From: Streptomyces toxytricini
Lineage (GTDB): Bacteria > Actinomycetota > Actinomycetes > Streptomycetales > Streptomycetaceae
DNA length: 64,000 nt
Assembly: GCF_014649915.1 (NCBI RefSeq)
Contig: NZ_BMTY01000024.1
Coordinates: forward strand, 1-64,000
Direction of reading: 5' to 3'
Position 1 is the first letter of the stretch; each line of letters begins with the position of its first letter. This document shows positions 18,719 to 27,100 of the stretch, in pieces. Made by a program: the position numbers and the translations under genes. The notes below the pieces were generated by a model. That model was not told the origin of the DNA. It did not search any database and saw only the letters and a program-made list of their open reading frames with translations.

Positions 18719-19369
18719 TCACCTCCCCACGACCCGCACGGGCCGGTCGGCCAACGCGCTGGTGACCCGCCTGACCAGGGACGCGGGGGGCCGCGTACCG
18801 GGTGGCCTTCCACCCGGGGCAGCCGTCGGTACGGGACCGGCGGTGTCCACGACGAGATCGGCGAGGGGCACGTGCGCCTGGCCGGCGCCTACCAGGGCGT
18901 CGAGGAGTCGCTCGCCGCCGCGGTCCAGCCACTCGGCCGTGGAGGCGTCGCCCTCTCCCCGCGCCCGGACGCGGGCGACCAGGCAGCGCGTGGAACGCTC
19001 CCGGTCACCGGCGTGGGGGAGGACGAGTACCGTCAGGTCGGCCGCCGCGAGGGTGTCACCCACCCGCCGGGCGTCCACGTCCGCGTACTGCAGGAGGAGG
19101 CCGCCTCCCGTGTCGAGGACCGCTTCGGGGCGGCGCTCCGCCTCCTGCGCGAGGGCCCGCGCCTCGAACCGTGCCTCGTAGCGGTGAAGTGCCCGTGCTC
19201 CTCCTTCCTCGAAGAGCCGGTCGGCTCTGGCACCGGTGTACCCGAACCGCGCGTACCTCTGCGCCCGGGCCGTATCGAAGTGCACGACATCGCGCCCCAG
19301 GGCACGGGCGACCGCCGCGGCCGCCGTCGTCTTCCCCGCCGCGGGGGGGCCGATGAGCACGATCGCCAC
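18719..19369 (-). CDS. shikimate-kinase-like P-loop protein
   Basis: A 216-residue NMP-kinase-type P-loop protein. Walker A is GPPAAGKTT at residues 7-15. HFDTARAQRYARFGY at 30-44 has the Asp seen in shikimate kinase, and DTGGGLLLQ at 86-94 matches the GGG motif of that family. The C-terminal 35 residues are Pro/Arg-rich. Shikimate kinase itself is usually encoded in the aro operon, so a paralogue inside this peptide operon more likely phosphorylates another hydroxyl group or is a tailoring or immunity factor (inference). It starts three bases after the second MBL gene's stop. Confidence 0.82.
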   Translation of the reverse strand: MAIVLIGPPAAGKTTAAAAVARALGRDVVHFDTARAQRYARFGYTGARADRLFEEGGARALHRYEARFEARALAQEAERRPEAVLDTGGGLLLQYADVDARRVGDTLAAADLTVLVLPHAGDRERSTRCLVARVRARGEGDASTAEWLDRGGERLLDALVGAGQAHVPLADLVVDTAGPVPTAAPGGRPPGTRPPASLVRRVTSALADRPVRVVGR

Positions 19370-19372
19370 CGT

Positions 19373-20782
19373 TCAGTCCCGCAGCGCCCGGTACAGGCGG
19401 GCAGCGAGGTCCGGCCGCACCTGTTCGCTGAGGGCGCCGTAGAGGAAGGCCACGGGGCTCTCCATCCTGTCTCCCACGTACCACTGGCGCAGCCGGCTCA
19501 CGGCGAGCTCCCAGATGTGGATCTCACCGCGCAGCACGGCCAGCAGGTCGGCGCAGTTCACGTCGATGCCGCTGGGGATGGAGAAGAGGGCGTCTCGCAG
19601 CCCGCCCGGCCGGACCTGGAAGCTTGCGCTGTTCAGGTCGAGCGCGTGGACTTCGTCCCCTCGCGGCGTTCCGCGCAGGTGCACGGCGAACCGCGACGGG
19701 CCGACCCGCCGGCCCAGGTAGGTGTTGGTGTTGACGAGGTTCCGGCCGAGGGGGGAGAGCATGAGGAGCGGGGCGAGTCCGGCGAGTTCCCGGAGGACGA
19801 GGCGCATATCGGCCTCGTCGACGCCTTGCTCGAAGAGGGGCGGCAAGGGCGCGCTCAGGTCGACGTCGGCGCGTGCCTGCCGGTCCGAGGACTCGACGGG
19901 CGATGAGGGAGCGACGGGGGTGATCCATGGAACCAGCTCCCTGTCGACGGGGGCCCGGCCGTACACCGCCGACTCGCCGGGCGCCAGCCCGAGCACCTTC
20001 TTGTCGATCGACAGCGCGTTGGCGACCCGCTCCAGCGCTCCGAAGTCGTTCCACAGGAACTCACCGTGCTTGCGCGGCAGTTGCGTGTACCCCCCACCGC
20101 TGAGCGCGAACAGGCGGACGGAGGGCAGCAGCGCCGCCGTGTCGTTCAGGAGGGCCGACAGCAGTTCCAGTCCCGTGACTTCCGGCGCGTCCGCCGCGGG
20201 GACGGGCAGCAGGTTGTCGAACGCCCCGAGTTCACCCGCCGGAGGGACCTGGGCGTTGTGCGTGGCGATGAACACCTCGGGGGTGCAGTCGGCCGGCGTC
20301 CGGTGGCTGACGGCGGTGTCGGACTGGATGAAGACACCACCGGGCGCACCTGCCGGCCTGACGTAGAGGCTGGTGACGCGGCTCTCCCAGACAGGGACGT
20401 CCTTGTCGCCCTGGAGGAGCAGTACTTCGGCGCCGCCGATCTTCATCGGTTCGGCGTGGCCGAGGAGGTGCACCTCGCGCCCCAGTTCCCTGAGGTGGTC
20501 CACGCAGACCGCGGGCATCAGGCGGTGCATCACGACGGGGATGTCGGCGGGGAGGCGCCGCAGTGACGGCAGGTGGAAGTGGTCGAGGTGTTCATTGGTG
20601 ATGATCACGGCGTCCACCGGCGGCATCAGGTCCATGTCGATGCGGCGCGCCGGGTGGATCTCGAAGCGGAGTGCGGACGAATGCCCGAAGGACGTGTCGA
20701 GAACCGGGTCGACCAGGATCCGCGCCCCTGCGACCTCCACGAGCCACGACTGCTGGCCCATGAACGTGACGGCGTCCGTCAT
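19373..20782 (-). CDS. MBL-fold protein 2 of the peptide operon
   Basis: A 469-residue metallo-beta-lactamase-fold protein, paralogous over its length with its upstream neighbour. The metal motif reads NEHLDHFH at residues 63-70. The first His of HxHxDH is replaced by Asn63, while His65, Asp67 and His68 remain. It also has WESRVTSLYV, a Gly-rich segment GGVFIQSDTAV, and the paralogous C-terminal block (LSPLGRNLV, CADLLAVLRGEIHIWE, ESPVAFLYGALSEQVRPDL). Its ATG immediately follows the TAG of the preceding gene (no gap), which implies tight coupling and perhaps a heteromeric complex. Activity with one ligand altered is uncertain. Confidence 0.85.
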   Translation of the reverse strand: MTDAVTFMGQQSWLVEVAGARILVDPVLDTSFGHSSALRFEIHPARRIDMDLMPPVDAVIITNEHLDHFHLPSLRRLPADIPVVMHRLMPAVCVDHLRELGREVHLLGHAEPMKIGGAEVLLLQGDKDVPVWESRVTSLYVRPAGAPGGVFIQSDTAVSHRTPADCTPEVFIATHNAQVPPAGELGAFDNLLPVPAADAPEVTGLELLSALLNDTAALLPSVRLFALSGGGYTQLPRKHGEFLWNDFGALERVANALSIDKKVLGLAPGESAVYGRAPVDRELVPWITPVAPSSPVESSDRQARADVDLSAPLPPLFEQGVDEADMRLVLRELAGLAPLLMLSPLGRNLVNTNTYLGRRVGPSRFAVHLRGTPRGDEVHALDLNSASFQVRPGGLRDALFSIPSGIDVNCADLLAVLRGEIHIWELAVSRLRQWYVGDRMESPVAFLYGALSEQVRPDLAARLYRALRD

Positions 20783-22261
20783 CTACTCGATCCCCTTCGC
20801 TATCGCGTCCAACTGCAGGTCGTACACCTTGCAGCTGATGTCCGGCCGTGCCTGCTCGCCGAGCGCGTCGAAGAGCAGGGCCACCGGTGAACCGAACGTG
20901 TCGTTGGCGTACCAGGAGTGCATGGCGATCCCGACGACATCCCAGATCTGCAGGCTGCCGCGCAGGACACCGGCGAAGTCGGACGCGTGGACGACGATGC
21001 CGTAGGGGTACGCCTCGAGAGCCTCCGCCAGCGGGAGGTCCTGCACGGGAAGGAAGGCGCCGCGGCCGAGGTCCAATGCGAGTGACACATCCTCGCGGTG
21101 CGAGCGGAGCATCTTGAGCACCAGGGGCCTGACGTCCTGGCCGGCCGTGCGAGTCGCCTCGATCAGATCCTGGCCGAGCGGGGACAGCAGGATGGCACGG
21201 GCGAGATAGGTCAGCTCCTTCTCGATGTCGCGGAGGGCTTTCTCCTCCTCCTCCGCGCTCTGGGGGGCGATGATCCGGCGCAGGGGGATGACCTCGCCGG
21301 AACCGAGGAACGCGTCCCGCCGGGCCCGGAGCTCAGCGAAGCGCTGTCGGTCGGTCCCCAGCCATGTCAGCAGCCCCGTGCGGCTGATTCCCTCCGGACC
21401 GACCTCCAGGATGTCCCCGGGCTCGGGGCCGCAGACGTCCACCCAGCGTGAGAGCTCGGAGGCGTGGTCGGCCAGTTCCTTCTGCTCCGAGAACGGAAAG
21501 GGACCCATCTGCTCATAGTCCTTGAGGAAGCCGCCACCGCAGATCAGGAAGTGGCTGCCCCGGAAGACGGACGTCTGCTCGATGGTGCCGGCGATGATGC
21601 CCTGCAGGATCTCCAACCCGGCGAACGCCGCACGCCGCCCGTGGTGCTCGGCCATGTCCGCGGACCGCAGGTTGTCCAACGACCCGAACACGCCGGGCGG
21701 CGTGATCTGCGCGTTGTTGCTGACCGCGACGGCCGCCGGCCGGGGCAGTGAGCCTTCCTCGACCTGTGCCACGAACTCGTCGGAGATCAGCGCGTCGATC
21801 CCGAGGTAGATACCGCCGATCTCCGGGTCCTCAGCGTCCCTGACGTACACCTGGCTCACCCGGCTCTCCCACAGGACGGTGTCCGCCCCCGGGGGGAAGA
21901 GGGTGATCAGGACCGACCCGTACCTGCGGGTCTCGCCGAAGCCGAGTCGGTGCACGGTGAAACCGAGTGCCTCCACGGCTTTGACCGCCCGATCGATCAT
22001 CAAAGGGCCGACGACGATCGGAACATCGCGGTCGATTTTGTCGAGGGAGGGAAGGTGGTAGTGGTCCGAATGCTCATGGCTGATCACGACCGCGGACGGC
22101 ACCGGCATCCGGTCGAGTGCGATGTCCCGGGGCGGATAAATCTCCACGGGACTGGACGTGTATTCCTCGCCATACCTCGAAAGCAATATGGCGTCGATCA
22201 GTACGGGAGCGCTCTGGTCGCCCACCGAAAATCCGTTGTGCCCAAGGAATCCGAGCTGCAT
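20783..22261 (-). CDS. MBL-fold protein 1 of the peptide operon
   Basis: A 492-residue metallo-beta-lactamase-fold protein with the complete metal motif HEHSDHYH at 62-69 (HxHxDH). It then has WESRVSQVYVRD and GIYLGIDALIS (a Gly/Asp strand), and a C-terminal block of about 150 residues (SPLGQDLIEATR, DFAGVLRGSLQIWDVV, GSPVALLFDALGEQARPD) that resembles an SCP2-like module. MBL-fold enzymes acting on peptides include PqqB, so oxidative or hydrolytic tailoring is possible but not shown. The ATG at 22261 follows AGGAGGCCGCCC. It lies 95 bp after the small peptide gene. Confidence 0.86.
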   Translation of the reverse strand: MQLGFLGHNGFSVGDQSAPVLIDAILLSRYGEEYTSSPVEIYPPRDIALDRMPVPSAVVISHEHSDHYHLPSLDKIDRDVPIVVGPLMIDRAVKAVEALGFTVHRLGFGETRRYGSVLITLFPPGADTVLWESRVSQVYVRDAEDPEIGGIYLGIDALISDEFVAQVEEGSLPRPAAVAVSNNAQITPPGVFGSLDNLRSADMAEHHGRRAAFAGLEILQGIIAGTIEQTSVFRGSHFLICGGGFLKDYEQMGPFPFSEQKELADHASELSRWVDVCGPEPGDILEVGPEGISRTGLLTWLGTDRQRFAELRARRDAFLGSGEVIPLRRIIAPQSAEEEEKALRDIEKELTYLARAILLSPLGQDLIEATRTAGQDVRPLVLKMLRSHREDVSLALDLGRGAFLPVQDLPLAEALEAYPYGIVVHASDFAGVLRGSLQIWDVVGIAMHSWYANDTFGSPVALLFDALGEQARPDISCKVYDLQLDAIAKGIE

Positions 22262-22356
22262 GGGCGGCCTCCTGTGTGCTGATAGGCCCGTCTTTTTCAC
22301 GGCTGCCCCGGCCGGGGGGTCATCGCCCCCGGCCGGAAGCGTCAACCTGCCGGCGG

Positions 22357-22500
22357 TTAGCGGACGTAGTGGTGGTGCGCAGTCCGTCGGCCGTTCGCCT
22401 GCTTCGACTTCTTGACCGGCGCATTGTCCAGGTCGCCGACCAGCGCCTTCAGCGCGTCCATGTCCGTCTTCTGAAGCGTCTTCGTCTCGGTGCTCGCCAT
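22357..22500 (-). CDS. 47-residue putative precursor peptide
   Basis: A small ORF starting ATG at 22500, with GAGGGAG six to eight bases before it, and ending TAA. The N-terminal part is charged and helix-prone (MASTETKTLQKTDMDALKAL, then VGDLDNAP). A basic linker VKKSKQANGRR follows, and the C-terminus is TAHHHYVR. The layout of an acidic amphipathic leader, a short basic cleavage-like zone and a compact His/Tyr core fits a ribosomally made, modified peptide. It has a good promoter at 22569-22598 and heads an operon with two MBL enzymes, a kinase-like protein and an exporter. I know of no family with this sequence. Confidence 0.72.
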   Translation of the reverse strand: MASTETKTLQKTDMDALKALVGDLDNAPVKKSKQANGRRTAHHHYVR

Positions 22501-22568
22501 CTCACTCCCTCATTCCATTCCACGCCGGCGGCGCGGAAATCCGGGCGGATATCTGGTGTTGCCCGAAG

Positions 22569-22598
22569 ATCATCCGAGAGTCGGGAACGGAAAGTCAA
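22569..22598 (-). promoter_or_regulatory. vegetative-type promoter for the peptide operon
   Basis: On the minus strand, TTGACT at 22598-22593 is followed after 18 bp by GATGAT at 22574-22569. This fits a sigma-70/HrdB -35 and -10. It would start transcription near 22562, giving a leader of about 60 bases before the peptide ATG. The surrounding bases are clearly less GC-rich than the window average. Confidence 0.6.
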
Positions 22599-22957
22599 GG
22601 GTGTTTTTCTCGGGCTACGGGAAAAGCGGCCGGCCGCTCTGGCAGAATTACCGGCATGAAAAACGGACCCTGCGGCATGGGTGGGCGTGCAGGGGGAGGA
22701 AACAAGCGGATGAGCGGGCCGCACGGACAAGGCCGGACCGGCGGACAGGCAGACGGGAGACGGGCGGACGGGTCGCCCGGAAGATCAGCCCGGGAAGGTG
22801 CGACGCCGCGCGCGGTGGGCCCATGACTCGGGCGGGGGCGCACCAGGGGACGCGGCCCTCGATCCGCCGGAGCGGAAGCGCGTGTGGCGGCCTCGCGAAC
22901 GCTGACACATGGGTGCCACCGAACCTCTCCCGGGGAAATCCGCCCCGATAGTCAAGG

Positions 22958-23110
22958 TATCGACGGGGTGAGTCTCCTGACTCGGGATCGACGCTCCTCC
23001 GCGCCTTCCGGCCCAGCGGGCCGTGGCCGTGCGGATTCGCTCCCCCTTCACAGTGGCGGGACCGTGCCGGATTCTCACCGGCTTCCTCGTTCCCCCGTCG
23101 ACGGTCAACC
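22958..23110 (-). ncRNA. cobalamin riboswitch (orphan)
   Basis: Read on the minus strand, the conserved elements of the AdoCbl riboswitch appear in order: a P1 strand with GACGGGG, then GAAGCCGGTGAGAATCCGGC, CGGTCCCGCCACTGTG, an internal stem (CACGGCCCGCTGGGCC), the 3' core GAGTCAGGAGACTC, and the closing CCCCGTC. It is a complete aptamer. Downstream, to 22600, there is no recognisable cobalamin-related gene, only low-quality frames starting near 22910. The next real genes are the peptide operon at 22500, which has its own promoter. The original target may have been lost, or read-through may reach the operon. Confidence 0.85.
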
Positions 23111-23429
23111 AGCAGCATCACAGGCGATCCAGCCGTGATGCCACAGGCATATGAGGCAGAGAAGGGTCGATTCTCGGCCGAAACCGGCGCTCCTCGCGTG
23201 CGCGAACGATCCCGGCCGAGGCCGGTGCGGCACCGCCGGGCAACCGGTCGCGCGGCGTCGCCGACACGGCCGGCCAGCCGCCCGAAGGGGCGCGTCGTCC
23301 GCCGGCACGGCGGGCAGGCGCCTCGGGACGTCCAGCCCGATCTGGCCATCCCGGTGCGGCCCGGCAGCCACCGAGCGGTACCGCACAAGTCGTCGTCGGT
23401 GGCCAGCCGGCCTGCTTCGGCGCCCGCCG

Positions 23430-23960
23430 CGTCCGCTTCCGCGTGAGCAGCCCTCCGCCGACCAGGTGTTGATCGCGGTCGGCCGGCACGCCACACTCCT
23501 CGGCGCGGGTGCAGCCGATGATCTGCCGGTCCAGCCGGCCGGCGCGTGAGCGTCGGGGTCGATGGCGAAGAACACCCCAGCCGCTACCGCCTCGCGCAGC
23601 CGCGTCAGCATCGGGCTGCCGCCGTCGGACGGTCCGAGTGCAGATGGCAGTCGCCGCGCAGCGCCGCCCGCAGCTCGGTGCCGGGCGTGGCCGCCTCGTC
23701 CGCCTCCTCCCCCAGCCGCCGCAGATACGCCGGGACCTCGCGGTCGGCGCCTCGCGCACCACCTGCGCGGTCTTGGGCCGACACCCCTCAGCCGCTCCAG
23801 CGCACCGGTCGCCGCCCGCTCCGCCATCTCACCCTCGCCCCGGGGCGCCGTCGAGCGCGGGACCGGATCGCCTTCCTGCTGAAGCGCTTGCAGGCACCGC
23901 TGGTGCTGGACCGTTCCAGCGCGTGGCCCGGGCGGCGCTTGCCCGGCGAGGCGGGCGCGG
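23430..23960 (-). pseudogene. PHP-domain (PolX-like) protein remnant
   Basis: Across several minus frames I can read LERSSTSGACKRFSRKA, MAERAATGALERLRGVGP, TAQVVREA, EVPAYLRRLGEEADEAATP, LRAALRGDCHLHSD, SPMLTRLREAVAAGVFFAID, and PDAHAPA, then CTRAEECGVPADR and NTWSAEG. Together these follow the helix-hairpin-helix plus PHP phosphoesterase layout of actinobacterial PolX-like histidinol-phosphatase proteins, including the HLHSD and DxHAP metal motifs. At least three frameshifts break it. Confidence 0.65.
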
Positions 23961-24177
23961 GCCCCCTGGAGCAAGTCGACGCCCGGGTCGAGCGGTCCCG
24001 GCTGCGCAGGCCGAGGTCGTCGGTGGGCGGGCCGCGCCCCCCAGCCTCCCGCCGGGTGGGGCGTGGTCCGACGGCGCATCCCGCCCCCTGGGCTGTTCGG
24101 GGTAGGCGCTACACTCCGGCTGCCCAGAGCTTCCGAGCAGGTCACGGGGGGTCGGGCCCATTGGAACTGGGGGGTTC

Positions 24178-27100
24178 ATGAGTTTGCTGCCGATCGGCAG
24201 AAGAGGGCAGAGCAGACGGCGGCGGGGCGGGGCGAGAGCCGTCTCGGGCACTCTGCTGCTCACCCTGCTGGCCTCACTCGCAGGTCAGACCGGCGCCGAG
24301 GCCGCGGCCCCCGCGGCGCCCATCACCGCCGCGGTCGCCCCGGCCACCGGGGCCTCGGCCCCGACGGAGGCCGCGGGTCCGCAGGCCACGCCCACGCCGG
24401 ATCCCACGGCCGACAACCAGGCGGCCGTACGCACGCTTCAGCAGAGCAGCGACCTCGCCGAGCCCTGTCCGGCAGCCATCGCTCCGCACACGGTCGTCAA
24501 CTGCACGGTGGACCCGTCCAAGACGGCGTCCTTCTCACTCGCCCTGCCGCAGCAGAAGGACCTGGTCATGCTCCAGGTCGTCGCGACGCAGGCGTCCACC
24601 ACCAAGCTGATCGCGCCCGGCGGCGGCGCCGTCACCTGCGAGAGCGTCCGCCACCCCGCGTACACGGCGCTGCGGTGCCCCACCGGTCAGGCCGGAACGT
24701 ACACGGTGCAGGTGACGGACAAGAGCAGCACGGCGAACGGCATCTCCGTGTCGTACACCCCGCTGCTCTCCTCGACCGGGTGCAAGGCCGTCGGCGCGGC
24801 CGACCACAGGCTCGGCGCACCGACCGTGCTGCACCGCTCGCTGTCGGCCGGCTCGGCGGGCGACTGCTACACCCTGGACCTGGTCGTCGGTGACGTCCTG
24901 CGCACCTACAGCAGCAGCCCCGAAGTCCTGCACAGCGTGTACGACGCCTCGGGCACAGAGGTCTGCACGTCCAGGGGCCGCCTGGCGGAAGCCGTCGACT
25001 GCAAGCTCACGGGCACCGCACCGTTCCGCATCTCGGCGCTGCAGTCCTCGGGGAACGCCGTCGACTACGACTACACCGCGGCCCGGCTCTCCAAGCCGGA
25101 GGGCTGCGCCGTGGTCGAGCCCCAGGCGTACGGGAGCCTGCCGGACCTGACCCGGACGGAGCACTGCCGCATCCTGCGGGTCACCCAGGCCGCCGAATAC
25201 ACCTACGCCGATGTCGTCGCCTCCGGCTCCCGTCCGCTCCCGTCGGCGATCCTGTCCGAGGCCGGCGAGACCGTGTCCAGCTGCCTCCGGTACGACGTCT
25301 GCAACCTTGCCCCGGGTGACTACACCTGGTCGGCCGACCCCAAGAGCAACAGTTTCAAGGCCTTCGGCATCGCCTTCCACTCCGCCAGGGAGACCAGGGG
25401 CTGCACCGCGACCCACGACAACGGTCTGGCGGCCGGTCCGGCCACCGGCACCTTCACGGCTCCCGGGCACGTCCTCTGTCTGACCCTCCCCACCGCCAGC
25501 GGCAAGGGCGTCTATGTGCTGAACCGGCCGCCGACCGGCGGCAGCTACGCCGCGTACACCCTCTACGACGCGTCCGGGACCCGGCAGCAGTGCGACTCCG
25601 GCGCCATCTGCAAGCTGGCCGGCACCGCCCCCTTCCGCGCCGTGCTGAGGAGCAGCCAGGCACCCGCGACCTTCGGACTGGTGTTCCACCGGACCGGCGA
25701 GGCCGAGGGGTGCACGCCGTGGCCGCAGTCCGCGTTCGGCAACGGCACCTGGGGTGCCGAGGTGTCGGTGGCCTTCAACCGGTCGCAGGCCTGCCTGAGC
25801 GTGCCCGGCAACGCCCACTCCACCGCGGAGCTGCTGGACCACGTCTCCGGCAACCCGAGGGACGTGACGGCGAAGGTCAAGCTGGTCGACGCGGCGGGCA
25901 ACGTCACATGTGAGACCACCTCCACGTCCGCGGCCAACGTCTGCTCCCTGGCACCCGGTGAGCCGTTCACGGCGCTGCTCGAGAGCTGGGCCACCGCCTC
26001 GGGCGGAACGGAGACGTACCGCCTGGTACGGCGCGACGTGTCCGCGACCGCGCAGTGCGGGGAACCGCCTTCCACGAAGACGGGCGGCCCTTCTCTCGCC
26101 TTCGACCTGACGTCCCTCCTGGACACGCGCTGCGTGCGGCTGAACGGTGCCGCCACGGACAAGTTCTGGATCGCGGCGCGGACCCCGGCCGTTCCGTACT
26201 ATGACGCCGCCCCGCTGACCGTCGTCGACGGCGACGGCCGCGCCGTGTGCCTGAAGACCGGTTCCTGCCGTGTCGCCGGCTCGACGTCATACCTGGCGAT
26301 CATCGGACCCGAGAAGGCCCACAGCGGCCCCGTCGCCGCGAAGCTGGACACCTGGCGGGTGGGCACGGCATCGGGCTGGGCCCCGGAGTGCACCGCCAAC
26401 CGCGTCTCGGTCAACGACTTCCCGACCCGCAGCGGGACCCTCTCCGAAGCCTCCACCGCCTACTGCGCCGTGATCGACATGAGGGCCGGCCAGACCATCG
26501 CCGTCACCGGCACCACCAGCACCACGGAGTTCGACAAGCCGGGTCTGGACCTGATGAGCGGCCCGGGATGGACCTCCGAGACCGCCGGGTACGGGTGCAC
26601 GGCCGACCGTGAACGGTTCGCGTTCAGCTGCGCGACGAGTGGCGGCGCGGCGCCCGGCCAGGCAGTGCTGTTGCTCAGCCCCAAGCGGGCACGCACCCCC
26701 GTCGACTTCTCCTTCCAGGGAGAATGCCGGGAGGGCTGCGTCGAGCCGCCGGCGCCGAACCCGACCGGCATCAGCCCGTCGACGAGCATGTCCGGTACGC
26801 GTACGGACGCCATCGTCAGCGGTATCGGTCTCACCTTCGGCAGCAAGCTCAAGCTGGTCCGCGACGGCTTCCCTGAGCGGGTCCTGGAGCCGGTCACCGC
26901 AAACACCGACGGGAAGCAGCTGCACGTCAAGGTCGACACGAACGGGCTGGAGCCCGGGCAGTACGACCTGCTGCTCGACGGCGTCGAGTACACACCCGGG
27001 GTCCCGTCACGGGGCTACCTGCCCAAGGCCTACACCGTCACGGCCCAGCCCCTGAAGGGCAGCCGGTTTGTGCCGCTCGGCCCGTCACGGTTCCTCGACA

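Noticed and set aside
23871..23915. Plus-strand DRIAFLLKRLQAP resembling the N-terminus of PHP proteins
   Set aside because: The same bases read on the minus strand give LERSSTSGACKRF, which fits the PHP remnant in the correct orientation; the plus reading is coincidence.
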